Assembly (NCBI GenBank): GCA_902801625.1
Contig: CADCJI010000005.1
Location: 62,001 to 126,000, forward strand
Direction of reading: 5' to 3'
Source of the DNA: an uncultured Bacteroidia bacterium
GTDB lineage: Bacteria; Bacteroidota; Bacteroidia; Bacteroidales; F082
DNA: 64,000 nucleotides
Shown: positions 1 through 9,700 of the stretch, in pieces
Layout: each line of letters starts with the position of its first letter
Position numbering within the stretch: position 1 is the first letter of the stretch
The notes under the pieces: generated by a model
Database searches by the model: none
What the model was told of the DNA's origin: nothing
What the model saw: the letters and a program-made list of their open reading frames with translations, nothing else
Program-made: the position numbers and the translations under genes

Positions 1-785
1 TGCTGAAGTCGCAGCAGGGTTATGCCGACTATTATCCGAACTATGGCTGGTACGGCTCGCTGAATACGATAGAGCCAGGCATGGGACTGATGTACTACTC
101 GGCAAGCGGCGAGACGGTCACGTTCACCTATCCTGATAATGGTAGAGGAAGCGAACTGAAGGCCAACATTACCGCAGAGAACAACCACTGGAAGCCGAAC
201 ACCTTTGCCTATCCCGACAACATGACCGTAATGGCCGTGGTGGATCTGAACGAGATGGAACTGAAATCGGACAACTACGAGCTGGCCGCCTTTGCCAATG
301 GCGAATGCCGAGGCAGTGTAAGACTGACCTATGCTGAGCCAATCAACCGCCACGTGGCCTTCCTGACCATCTCGGGCAAGGATGCCGCTGAACTGAGTTT
401 TAGTCTCTACGACATGGAGACAAGCATGGAATACAATGATGCCGAGGAGAGCCTCGACTTCGTTGCCAATGCCATTGTGGGCGAAGCTAACGACCCTTGT
501 ACCATCCACTTCAGAGGCATGGAGGGCATGGATGAGTTGGCCAGTCAGGTGCAGGTTTATCCTAACCCTGTCAACCATGGCGAACAGTTTAGCATCTGTC
601 TCGCCGAGACAGAAGCCCGTCTTGTTCGTGTGGAGATTGTAAACACCCTTGGTGCAATCGTCTCAGCAGTGACCTCCACCAAATTACCTGCCAGTCTTGT
701 GGCACCTGAAACAACTGGAGTCTATACCGTCAAGATTCTCGTCGACAATAAAGTTGTCTATTGCAGGAAGCTGGTAGTCAGATAA
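1..785 (+). CDS. T9SS-secreted surface protein, C-terminal part (5' end outside window)
   Basis: The reading frame is open from the first bases (codons begin at base 3) to the TAA at 783-785, so the start lies upstream. The visible part has the end of a repeated module (KSQQGY...GWYGSLNTIEPGMGLMYYS), then a module beginning NHWKPNTFAYPDNMTV and carrying AAFANGECRG and FSLYD motifs, and finally a T9SS sorting domain starting at VQVYPNPVN and ending in KLVVR. Proteins of this type are exported by the Sec system and then moved to the cell surface by T9SS. Its last ~260 residues are closely related to the ends of the proteins at 1051 and 6772, but here the frame is intact, so it is the reference for judging the deletions in those two. 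The function of the missing N-terminal part is unknown. Confidence 0.85.
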   Translation, partial: LKSQQGYADYYPNYGWYGSLNTIEPGMGLMYYSASGETVTFTYPDNGRGSELKANITAENNHWKPNTFAYPDNMTVMAVVDLNEMELKSDNYELAAFANGECRGSVRLTYAEPINRHVAFLTISGKDAAELSFSLYDMETSMEYNDAEESLDFVANAIVGEANDPCTIHFRGMEGMDELASQVQVYPNPVNHGEQFSICLAETEARLVRVEIVNTLGAIVSAVTSTKLPASLVAPETTGVYTVKILVDNKVVYCRKLVVR

Positions 786-794
786 TCCGGTTTT

Positions 795-861
795 CGCATA
801 CTCTAGGCATACTGTTGGCATACTCTAGGCATACTCTTTAGTATGCTAGCAGTATGGCTAG
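795..861. repeat. Short tandem repeats with two adjacent hairpins
   Basis: The unit GCATACTCTAG recurs just after the stop codon of the upstream gene. It ends in a perfect hairpin GCATACT-cttt-AGTATGC (829-846), directly followed by a second one, CTAGC-agtatg-GCTAG (846-861). A purine-rich stretch of GAAAGAAGAGCGAAG-like units follows to about 920. No T-tract follows the hairpins, so this is not a standard intrinsic terminator. A frame open across it is low-complexity and has no family features. Nothing else is recognisable before the promoter at 980. Confidence 0.5.
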
Positions 862-979
862 AGCGAAAGAAGAGCGAAGGAAGAGCGAAAGAAGAACGAA
901 GGAAGAGTGAAAAAAAGACTGCCAAAACAAGGTCGGAGGAAAGTCAGAGATGGGTATTAATTCTGAGCAGTTATATTAA

Positions 980-1012
980 TTGCTTCTTAATTACAAAGAT
1001 TTCTTATTTTTG
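980..1012 (+). promoter_or_regulatory. Bacteroidota-type promoter
   Basis: TTG at 980-982, a 22-base gap and TATTTTTG at 1005-1012 match the -33/-7 pattern of Bacteroidota housekeeping promoters. It lies about 40 bases before the ATG at 1051. Confidence 0.6.
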
Positions 1013-1050
1013 CCCAATTAATATAGTTGTTCACAATAGTTCATAACATA

Positions 1051-4000
1051 ATGAAACACAGAGCAATATTAAATTGTAGGGAGAATAATGCCACGTACAA
1101 AGCCAATAGAAAGGGAGTAAAGCCCCTTTTTTTGGTGTTGTTGATGCTTTTTCTCTACTCGGGAGCGAAGGCTAATCCCGTTGAAATAGGTAGGGCTCGC
1201 CAAGTAGCGACTACTTTTCTTAACAACAATGGTTCACGATCTATAGGATTGACAGAGATTTCATCAGCTGCCGGATTCTCAAATGTGTATGTGTTCACAA
1301 CAGACAACAGTTTTGTTTTGCTGTCCGCCGATGATTGTGTGCAACCCATTCTCGGCTACTCTTTGACGAGCCGATTCGAAATCGAAAACATGCCTGCCAA
1401 CAAAAGAGCCTGGATTCAGGGATACAGCGATATAATCCAGTATGCCATCGAACATCAAACGAGAGCCTCGGCTGAAGTGGCGCGTCAATGGCATGACTTG
1501 GCTGAAGGCAACCTCGATATGGGTAGGGCAATCACCGTGGTAGCGCCGTTGATTCAAACCCAATGGGACCAGGGTTGGCCATACAACAACCTTTGTCCTG
1601 ACGGCACAGTAACAGGGTGCGTGGCTACTGCCATGGCTCAAATGATGAAGTATTGGAACTATCCTCCAACAGGTATTGGGATGCATTCTTATGAATGGAA
1701 TGGACAAACAGTGAGTGCAGACTTCGGAAGCACTACATACGATTGGGACAATATGCTCAATTCGTATAGTGACAACAGTACTGAAGCGCAACAAAATGCA
1801 GTAGCCACATTAATGTTCCATTGTGGTGTTTCGGTTGACATGAATTACGGTCCGGGTTGGGCAGGTGGAAGTGGCGCATTTGCTGAAAGTATAGCTGGCG
1901 CACTCATCAACTATTTCAATTATTCACCCGAGACCCAGTTGATTTACCGTGCTAATTATTCCAGTAACGATTGGACGAATATGATCAAAGCAGAATTGGA
2001 CCAAAGCCGCCCGATTGTGTATTGCGGAAGTGGCTCTGGAGGAGGACACGCCTTTGTCTGTGATGGTTATAATAATAGTAATTATTTCCATTTCAATTGG
2101 GGCTGGAGTGGTTATTGTGACGAGTATTATTCTTTGGACGACTTAAGTCCTGGTCCTGGAGGCATTGGGTCGGGTTCAATAGGAGAATTCAATGATAGCC
2201 AAAATGCTGTTTTTTACGCTCAGCCTGGCCCATCGTGTGCTGCCGAAGCTCCGATATTAACCGCGAGTCTCGTCACCGAACCTGGGGTGAGAAACGCACA
2301 ATTGAATTGGACCGAAGTCAACAATGCAGTTTCCTACAATATTTACCGCAATGGTTCATTAATCCATACCACAGCTTCCGGGAGCGAAAATTCCTATCTT
2401 GATGTCCACATTGACTATGGCACCACCACCTACTATGTCAGATGTATAGATGAAAATGGCATCCTTTCGTGGCCTTCCAATTATGCCCCCGTCACCATCA
2501 CTTTCCCTGGCCCTGCCAATTTAGAAGCCGAACAGGTTGAAGGAGGCGTACAACTCACTTGGATGCCTTGCGAAGGTGCAGCTTCCTATAACTTATATTG
2601 CAACAATACATTAATAAGCCAATATCTCAATGCCACCTCTTTTTCCGACATGCGTCCCATAGCCGGTGAGTTGAACTACATAGTGAAGGGAGTTGATCTG
2701 TTGGGTGATTTGTCTGAATCTTCAAATGTGGCATCTGTTTCCGTCCCATATTCAACACCCGTAGTCGACGATTTGCTTGCTACAGTCTCCGACCAAACGG
2801 TCAACCTTTCTTGGTCGACTCCCGATTGGTGCTATCCCCAAACCCCTTCAGCTTCCCTGACTTATGGGGATAATAGTTTTAATGGATATTCTGGATTCAA
2901 CAACACTACTACCTATTGGGGACATCGCTACCCTGCCGAAGATTTAAGTGCTTATTCCAACATGGCTGTTTATAAGGTATCGTTTTATGCGAGAATACCT
3001 GGTTTATATAAAATACTTATCTATAAGGGAACAGTGAACAATCATCCTCAAACCCAGGTTAACGAACAAAACGTATTTGTGGAAACGGAAGGATGGATTG
3101 ACATTGATTTGGCAGAAAAGGTATCAATTGACGCTTCATCCGACTATTGGGTGTTTTTGTGCGATGTCGAAGGTATTACGTCTCCTGCTGTTTTCTGTAT
3201 GTTTTCTGAGAACAACAACGGAAACTATATGACCACTGACCCGACAAGTTGGGTTATGAATAACCAAGGAATTGCTTTCCTTATCCGAACCCATCTCACC
3301 GACGGTGTCTATACTTATAATTTGTATAGGGACGGCTCCAACATCGCCAATAATTTGAGTGAACCAACATATAGTGATAACAATTTGACCGAAGGTGTCT
3401 ATTCATATTACGTGAAGACCAATTATTATGGCGGAGAAACAGAGGCCTCCAACCAAGTTACGATACAAATTGGTTCCAGCAATGTTACCATTACTGCCAC
3501 GGCCAATCCAATTGAAGGTGGCACGGTGACTGGAGCAGGCTCATACCTTCAAGGCAATTCATGCTCCTTGACGGCTACCCCCAACGAGGGCTATACCTTC
3601 GCGAACTGGACGGAAAACGGAATTCAAGTTTCGGACACTCCGATTTATTCGTTTACTGTTACAGGTGACAGAACCTTGATTGCCAACTTCAGCGAAGTCC
3701 AAAACACTATCACCCAAACCTCCAACTTCTCGCAAGGCTACAACTGGTGGGCAACCTTTATTGAGCAGGACAGTATCGATGGTCTGACCATGTTACAAGA
3801 CAGCTTGAGCGACAACGGACTCGCTATCCGCTCGCAGACCAGTGGTTATACTGACTATTATGGAGAAGACTATGGCTGGTGGGGCTCGCTCACAAGCATC
3901 AACAACGAGTCTTCGTACAGGGTCATCACGAGTGCGCCTTGCACAGTTGCTATGACGGGCGATATGGCCGTTCCTTCGCAGCATCCCATCACACTCAGCC

Positions 4001-4500
4001 AAGGGTGGACATGGATAGGATACGTACCATCGACAGCGATGGACATTAATGTGGCGTTGGACGGTTTGGAGGCCACGTTGGGCGACAGGGTGAAGTCGCA
4101 GCAGGGCTATTCGGAGTATTATGGGGAAGAGTACGGCTGGTTCGGTTCCCTCAATACCATCGAGCCTGGCATGGGTCTTATGTATTATTCGATGAATGGA
4201 AATCCTATCTCATTTACCTATCCTGACAACACTAGGAGCGGAGAACTGAGGCAGAACCTCAATGCAGAGAACAACCACTGGAAGCCGAACACCTTCGCCT
4301 ATCCAGACAACATGACGGTGATGGCCGTGGTGGAACTGAACGAAATGGAGTTGAAATCGGACAACTACGGGCGAATGCCGAGGCAGCGTGAAGCTGACCT
4401 ATGCCGAGCCAATCAACCGCCATGTGGCCTTCTTGACCATCTCGGGCAAGGATGCCGCAGAATTGAGCTTCAGGCTCTACGACACAGAGACGGGCATTGA
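1051..4500 (+). CDS. C10-family (streptopain-like) cysteine peptidase with FN3 and B-repeat modules, frameshifted near its 3' end
   Basis: Start chosen at 1051 because the promoter lies just upstream; the hydrophobic signal segment (LFLVLLMLFLYSGAKA) begins about 30 residues in, an unusually long n-region. A Spi-type propeptide-like region follows, then a C10 peptidase domain with catalytic Cys190 (TGCVATAMAQ) and His333 (GGHAFVCDGY) and the NWGW motif. Next come fibronectin III-like segments, one B-repeat (ANPIEGGTVTGAG...FANWTENG) and a two-part module with SGYTDYYGEDYGWWGSL. After codon DNY (to 4369) the frame is lost: compared with the intact copy at 1-785, 20 bases are missing. The last 44 residues are out-of-frame sequence and the T9SS sorting domain is not read. 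The protein should still be made and exported to the periplasm, but anchoring at the surface should fail unless the frame is restored. An assembly error is possible. Confidence 0.85.
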   Translation: MKHRAILNCRENNATYKANRKGVKPLFLVLLMLFLYSGAKANPVEIGRARQVATTFLNNNGSRSIGLTEISSAAGFSNVYVFTTDNSFVLLSADDCVQPILGYSLTSRFEIENMPANKRAWIQGYSDIIQYAIEHQTRASAEVARQWHDLAEGNLDMGRAITVVAPLIQTQWDQGWPYNNLCPDGTVTGCVATAMAQMMKYWNYPPTGIGMHSYEWNGQTVSADFGSTTYDWDNMLNSYSDNSTEAQQNAVATLMFHCGVSVDMNYGPGWAGGSGAFAESIAGALINYFNYSPETQLIYRANYSSNDWTNMIKAELDQSRPIVYCGSGSGGGHAFVCDGYNNSNYFHFNWGWSGYCDEYYSLDDLSPGPGGIGSGSIGEFNDSQNAVFYAQPGPSCAAEAPILTASLVTEPGVRNAQLNWTEVNNAVSYNIYRNGSLIHTTASGSENSYLDVHIDYGTTTYYVRCIDENGILSWPSNYAPVTITFPGPANLEAEQVEGGVQLTWMPCEGAASYNLYCNNTLISQYLNATSFSDMRPIAGELNYIVKGVDLLGDLSESSNVASVSVPYSTPVVDDLLATVSDQTVNLSWSTPDWCYPQTPSASLTYGDNSFNGYSGFNNTTTYWGHRYPAEDLSAYSNMAVYKVSFYARIPGLYKILIYKGTVNNHPQTQVNEQNVFVETEGWIDIDLAEKVSIDASSDYWVFLCDVEGITSPAVFCMFSENNNGNYMTTDPTSWVMNNQGIAFLIRTHLTDGVYTYNLYRDGSNIANNLSEPTYSDNNLTEGVYSYYVKTNYYGGETEASNQVTIQIGSSNVTITATANPIEGGTVTGAGSYLQGNSCSLTATPNEGYTFANWTENGIQVSDTPIYSFTVTGDRTLIANFSEVQNTITQTSNFSQGYNWWATFIEQDSIDGLTMLQDSLSDNGLAIRSQTSGYTDYYGEDYGWWGSLTSINNESSYRVITSAPCTVAMTGDMAVPSQHPITLSQGWTWIGYVPSTAMDINVALDGLEATLGDRVKSQQGYSEYYGEEYGWFGSLNTIEPGMGLMYYSMNGNPISFTYPDNTRSGELRQNLNAENNHWKPNTFAYPDNMTVMAVVELNEMELKSDNYGRMPRQREADLCRANQPPCGLLDHLGQGCRRIELQALRHRDGH

Positions 4501-4855
4501 ATACTACGATGCCGAGGAGCGCCTCGACTTCGTGGCCAACGCCGTAGTGGGCACGGCAGACGACCTTTATACCATCCACTTCAGAGGCACTATTGGCATG
4601 GACGAGTTTGCCAGCAGGGTGCAGGTCTACCCGAACCCTGTGAATGCGGGCGAACGGTTCAGCATCAATGTTGCTGACGACGTGAAGAATCCTGTCCGTG
4701 TTGAAATCATCAATGCGCTGGGTGTAGAGACGTTGCGTGCAACGTCTGTACAAATGCCTGCCCAATTGACGGCACCTGCCACAGTTGGTGTCTACACCTT
4801 GCGCATCACGGTGGAAGGGAAGGGGACTGTTGTCAGGAAACTGGTGGTCAAGTAA
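4370..4855 (+). pseudogene. Out-of-frame T9SS sorting domain of the C10 peptidase gene
   Basis: This is the continuation of the gene at 1051 in another frame, beginning at the deletion junction. It encodes ECRG-module sequence (LTYAEPINRHVAFLTI, FRLYDTETG) and a full T9SS sorting domain from VQVYPNPVN to KLVVK, ending at TAA 4853-4855. An internal ATG at 4388 could start a 155-residue peptide, but there is no signal peptide, so an independent product would remain in the cytoplasm. The coding sequence is otherwise clean, so the break is recent or an artefact. Confidence 0.8.
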
Positions 4856-4953
4856 AGCATCTTTTTCCAAAAAAACAGCAGTTGGAATCACACTCGACTG
4901 CTGTTTTTTGTGTTATTCCTATTTTGTTGTTTTTCTTGTTTTCTTTTTGAAAA
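4855..4953. repeat. Left 99-bp direct repeat flanking the IS1634-family element
   Basis: These 99 bases are identical to 6636-6734. They begin at the last base of the upstream stop codon and contain a terminator hairpin. The pair brackets the insertion element exactly and fits a very long target-site duplication, which is known for some IS1634-family members. Confidence 0.85.
4869..4909. terminator. Intrinsic terminator, likely bidirectional
   Basis: ACAGCAGT (4875-4882) pairs with ACTGCTGT (4897-4904), with an A-run before and a T-run after. It would end transcription of the peptidase gene and, read from the other side, of the transposase gene. Confidence 0.8.
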
Positions 4954-6635
4954 CAATGGGACACCCGATTTTTAGCTTTTGTGGCGGTAAGTGACGATGT
5001 CATACAGTTCCTGCTGTTCCTCATCCATGCGCAGAAGTGTGGTTTTGACATGTCCAGACTGGGGAAGCACATAGGTCAGTTGATACATACTCCTGGTAAT
5101 CTGTTGAGCCCTGGCGAGTGTGATGGTTGACTTGCTTGCCTTGAGCAGCCTCTCGAGTTCAAGCATGATTGTGTATGCCGTGAAACAGATGCAGATGTGC
5201 CCCTCTATCCTGTTCCTGAGCCTGTGGAAGATGGGCCTGACCAGCAAGTCGGTCTTGTTCATGCGGAACGCCCGCTCGATACGCCACAGGTCGGAATACC
5301 GGGCTATGACCTCCTCGTTCGAGAGGCTGGTGTTCGTGACATAGCCCTTGATGCCGTCCCAAGCCTCATCCGCGCCGAACTTGGCATAGTCGATGGAGAT
5401 TTTCACGTCCCCTTCCATCTTCAGGTACTTGTTGTAGCCCTTGTTGTTGATGTTGGCCTTGGTCAGCCGTCCGCTCCCCAGCCTCTTCTCCAAGCGGTCC
5501 AAACCTCGCTGTCGGGTCTTCCTGTCCTTGGCGGTTCGGCTCTCCGTCTTGGACACGACCATCCTTGTCCCGTCGGGACGATCGATGACCCGCACATCGC
5601 CGTCTTTCAGGCTGAGGTCGAGGATGGCCTTTTTCACCGCCTCGCTGTCGTTCCTTGGCCTGGCCCCGACGATGAACTCGTAGCCTTCGGTCACCAGACC
5701 GGCTATGTTCTTTTTCGACAGCAGGCCGGCATCCGCCACGACGATGGGCTTGCCGAAGCCGAACTTGGCGGACATCCTGCCGATGAACTCCATCAGCGTG
5801 TGCCCCTCGAAGATGTTGCCTTCGTAGATGTCGTATCCGATGGGGTTGCCTCCAGCGGCCACCAGCAGGCCGAGGAATATCTGCGGGTTGCTGTGCTTCC
5901 CGTCCTTCGAGAACCCGCACTTGCGAAGGTCGTCCTCGTCCGAGGCCTCGAAGTAGAGCGTCGTCATGTCGTAGAACACGACCTCGACGCGCCCCCCGCA
6001 CTCCCGCCTCGTCTTCTCGAAGCTGATGCGCTCGACCAGGCTCTTGATGTCGGGTTCGCCCGAAGCCTTCCCCTTGCGATGGCAGAGGCTGTCCAGGAAA
6101 CGGTATATCTGGTCGGGGCTGTAGCTCTCCCCCAGGTAACGGGCAAGGTAGTCGATGGTCTTGAGCTTGCTCCCCGGGTTGAACAGACGGCAGACGACCA
6201 GATGCCTGAACATCTTGCTGCCGACGGCACCGTACCCTATCTCGTCGTAAAGCTTCCCGTAAATCACCTCTGGGCCGATTACCTGCACTTGGCTGTTGCC
6301 CAAGCCAGAGACCAGTTCCTCAAGCCTGTCGTCAATGCCTTGGCCGAAAAGGGGAAGCTCGGGGTGGCTGTGTTCCTTGACATATTGCCTGCCCCGGGCC
6401 TCAAGACGCTGAATCTCCCATTCCTCGCTCGCTGCCCCAAGGCTGCACACGACACGGTATCCGCCACAGCTCTTGTCCACCACCTGGACGCTGGTACTGC
6501 CCGACTTATTGACCTTGCGACGTACAAACATGCCGCAAAGATAGCACGGGACACCCAAAAACGCAAATTTTTGAAAGAGAATTTATTGGATTTTAAGCAC
6601 TTATAAAATCCCAACTGAAAATCGCGGAAAACAGG
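4954..6635 (-). mobile_element. IS1634-family insertion sequence, 1682 bp
   Basis: The limits follow from the perfect 99-bp direct repeats on either side. It carries one transposase gene on the minus strand. The two ends, read inward, begin CAATGGGACACCCGATTTTT and TCCTGTTTTCCGCGATTTTC and share CGATTTTxAG at the same distance from the edge, so the terminal inverted repeats are imperfect. The base composition is more GC-rich than that of the flanking DNA, which suggests recent arrival. It sits between two paralogous surface-protein genes. Confidence 0.85.
4972..6531 (-). CDS. IS1634-family (IS4-like DDE) transposase
   Basis: A protein of about 519 residues with the DDE features of the IS4/IS1634 group: the first acidic residue in VVFYDMTTLYFEA, the second in PIVVADAGLLSKKN and the Glu in the YSDLWRIERAFRMNKTDLLVRP segment. 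The start was placed at MFVRRKVNKSG (6531) rather than an ATG nine codons upstream, because the shorter form fits the family. The gene is complete with no frameshift, so the element could be active. It fills nearly all of the element and is transcribed against both neighbouring genes. Confidence 0.9.
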   Translation of the reverse strand: MFVRRKVNKSGSTSVQVVDKSCGGYRVVCSLGAASEEWEIQRLEARGRQYVKEHSHPELPLFGQGIDDRLEELVSGLGNSQVQVIGPEVIYGKLYDEIGYGAVGSKMFRHLVVCRLFNPGSKLKTIDYLARYLGESYSPDQIYRFLDSLCHRKGKASGEPDIKSLVERISFEKTRRECGGRVEVVFYDMTTLYFEASDEDDLRKCGFSKDGKHSNPQIFLGLLVAAGGNPIGYDIYEGNIFEGHTLMEFIGRMSAKFGFGKPIVVADAGLLSKKNIAGLVTEGYEFIVGARPRNDSEAVKKAILDLSLKDGDVRVIDRPDGTRMVVSKTESRTAKDRKTRQRGLDRLEKRLGSGRLTKANINNKGYNKYLKMEGDVKISIDYAKFGADEAWDGIKGYVTNTSLSNEEVIARYSDLWRIERAFRMNKTDLLVRPIFHRLRNRIEGHICICFTAYTIMLELERLLKASKSTITLARAQQITRSMYQLTYVLPQSGHVKTTLLRMDEEQQELYDIVTYRHKS

Positions 6636-6734
6636 AAGCATCTTTTTCCAAAAAAACAGCAGTTGGAATCACACTCGACTGCTGTTTTTTGTGTTATTCC
6701 TATTTTGTTGTTTTTCTTGTTTTCTTTTTGAAAA
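6636..6734. repeat. Right 99-bp direct repeat flanking the IS1634-family element
   Basis: Identical over 99 bases to 4855-4953, at an offset of exactly 1781. Before insertion there was presumably one copy, forming the intergenic terminator region between the genes now at 1051 and 6772. Confidence 0.85.
6650..6690. terminator. Duplicated copy of the terminator hairpin
   Basis: Same hairpin and T-run as at 4869-4909, copied with the direct repeat. It now insulates the downstream gene from transcription coming through the element. Confidence 0.7.
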
Positions 6735-6771
6735 TATAATTATTATATTTATGAATATCAAAACATTACAA

Positions 6772-9700
6772 ATGAAAAAGAAAAATTTTCTCGTTCTGAT
6801 AACCTTACTATTGAGTATGGTAGGGATGACAAAGGTATATGCGTATGATTTCACAGCTGTTACGACTACAGGGCAGACCTTGTATTATTCCATTATCAGT
6901 AACAATCAACATTATGTCAAAATGGTGTATCCAGGAAACTCGAATAACAATCCATGGGGCAATATTGTCAAACCTTCGGGTACGGTGCTTTTACCTGCCA
7001 TGGTAGATTATAATGGCATTACTTGGTATGTCAGATACATTGACAATTATGCCTTTTATGGTTGTTTCGAAATCACCGAGGCCATCATTAGCGAAGGTAT
7101 TAATTCAGTGGGCGACTATTCATTCTTCGGTTGCACGGGTCTTACAACGCTTACGATAGGCCCTACCGTGACTTCGATAGGTGACTATGCATTTTGGAAC
7201 TGCCCATCGTTGACTACGGTGCATTATAACGCCATGAACTGCACAGAGATGTACACCAACTACAGCGGATACCATTCGGTATTCAACAGTGGGACAACCG
7301 CAACGGGTCCCACCGCGATCACGACATTGACAATAGGCAACGGTGTGAACAGGATTCCCAACTACGCCTTCAGCAACAGTCCAAACCTCAACCAGCAGTT
7401 GGTGTTCCCCGGAGCATTGACGTACATCGGCAAGGAGGCCTTTTACCATTGCAGCAGCCTTTACGGGACGTTGACGATACCAAACCCCGTGACGAGCATT
7501 GGCGAAGGTGCGTTCAATGGTTGTAGTGGGATAACCGGAACGCTTGCGTTGTCAAACCAGCTGTCGACGATAGGGAATTCTGCGTTTCGCGACTGTAGTG
7601 GTCTGACAGGGCACGTGGTGATACCGAACTCGGTGACGAGTTTGGGTGACTACTCGTTCTATGGCTGCACGGGCATCACGGAGCTTACGATAGGTGCGGG
7701 TGTCGCCTCTGTCGGCGACTATTCGTTCTGGAACTGTCCCGTGTTGGCTGCGGTGCACTTCAACGCGGAGAACTGCACGGAGATGTACACCAACTACAGC
7801 GGATACCATTCGGTATTCAACAGTGGGACAACCGCAACGGGTCCCACCGCGATCACGACGTTGACGATAGGCAACGGTGTGAACAGAATTCCCAACCATG
7901 CATTTAGGGGGAGTCCTGGAATATTAGGTGTGTCATTTCCTCAATGGTTAACCAATATTGGAAATAATGCTTTTTCGGATTGTGAAAATCTTGCATCTAT
8001 TACGTTGTTGTCAACAACACCTCCTTCTGTGGGTAGTAATGCCTTTAGCAATGTTTCTTTGACTATACCTGTATTTGTGCCATGCAATTTGTCGGGAACC
8101 TACATTGCCGCAGATGGATGGAACCAATTCAGCAATATTATTGAACTTTGTTCCAATCAAATCGTTGCAGTCGCTTATCCTTCAGATGGTGGTACAGTTA
8201 CTGGATCGGGAACCTATGCGACAGGGCAGATTTGTTTCTTGACAGCCATACCCAATGCAGGCTATTCTTTCCTCCATTGGCGAAAGAACGGGGAGATTGT
8301 ATCCACTAATTCAACTTATAATTTTACTGTAATTGAATCAGGAAGTTATGTGGCCATTTTTAGGGAAACGCAGACTTTCACTGTTTTAGCCTCAATCAAT
8401 CCTTCCCAAGGTGGCTACGTGACGGGTACAGGTTATTACAACCAAGGTCAGACTTGTACGTTGACAGCCATTCCGAATGCAGGCTATACCTTCGCTAACT
8501 GGACAGAGGATGGCGTGGTGGTGTCAACCTCAGCCAATTATAGCTTTACGGTAATGGGAAACAGGAATCTTGTGGCGAATTTTACGGTCAGTTCAGTCAG
8601 CTACACCGTTAATATCTCGGCCAGTCCTTCAAATGCTGGTATAGTAACTGGAGGCGGTGTCTTTGAGCAAGGTTACGTCTGCTATTTGAATGCCATTGCT
8701 AATGCAGGTTATTATTTCGTAAATTGGACGGAAAATGGCACGGAAGTATCCAACACCGCGAATTATGCTTTCGCAGTAATGAACAACCGCACCCTTGTAG
8801 CTAATTTTGCCTTGATTGATTATTATGTTACTGTCGCGGCCAATCCCACCAACGGAGGCACGGTAACTGGCGGCGGCTCCTATCAGCAAGGCGCAACTTG
8901 TACAGTGACGGCCACTGCCAACGAGGGTTACTATTTCTTTAGTTGGATGGAAAACGGCGAGGAAGTTTCCGCTTCGGCCAGTTACAGCTTCACGGTTACC
9001 AGCAACAGGAACCTTGTGGCGTTTTTCATGGCCAACCCGGTCAATTGCATCATTAATGCTTCAGCTAGTCCCTCAAACGGCGGATCAATAAGTGGGGCAG
9101 GAACATACCCGTTGGGTCAAATCTGTACGCTCATCGCTTCTGCCAACCCGGGCTACACCTTTATGAATTGGACAGAAGGGATGAGTTGGGAAGCTGGCGG
9201 TGAAATAATATCCACCGAGGCTAGTTACAGCTTTACGGTAACTGGCAATTGGAACCTTGTGGCCAACTTCAGTTCGAATGAAAACCATTGGATGGTTGAT
9301 GTATACCAATACCCCTACAATATGTCTGTGACAGGTGTCATCCAAGTCTTCGGGGAAGAACAAAACACTCCCACTTTGGAAATCGGTGCCTTCTGTGGCG
9401 ACGAGTGCCGTGGCAGCCAAAGGCTGACCTACTTCCCGCAAGTGAACCGCTATTTGGTGTTCCTCACACTATATGGCAATACAGGAGACGTGATGAGTTT
9501 CCGCTTGTACGACCATGCTCTTGGCGAGGAGCTTGACTTGTCCTGCTCTTCCAATATAAGTTTTGTTCCGGATGGTTTCATAGGTAGCGCTATTGACCCG
9601 TATGTGTTCAACTTCGGCAATACAATGGTTGATCAAGTCTCCAGTTTCTCCCAAGGCTACAACTGGTGGTGCACCTACATTGAGCAGGAAGGCATGGATG

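Noticed and set aside
843-1046. 67-codon open frame after the first gene
   Set aside because: Translates low-complexity Lys/Glu/Arg repeats (KKSEGRAKEERRKSEKK), has no family features and runs through the promoter of the next gene.
4360-4400. Programmed ribosomal frameshifting to restore the C10 peptidase frame
   Set aside because: No slippery heptamer is seen, and comparison with the intact copy shows 20 missing bases, which a one-base shift would not restore in sequence.
4954-6557. GGGACACCC near both ends as the terminal inverted repeat of the element
   Set aside because: The two copies are in the same orientation, and the 99-bp direct repeats place the right end 78 bases further out.
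5197-6606. 469-codon open frame antisense to the transposase
   Set aside because: It mirrors a GC-rich coding sequence on the other strand and shows no domain, start signal or sensible composition.
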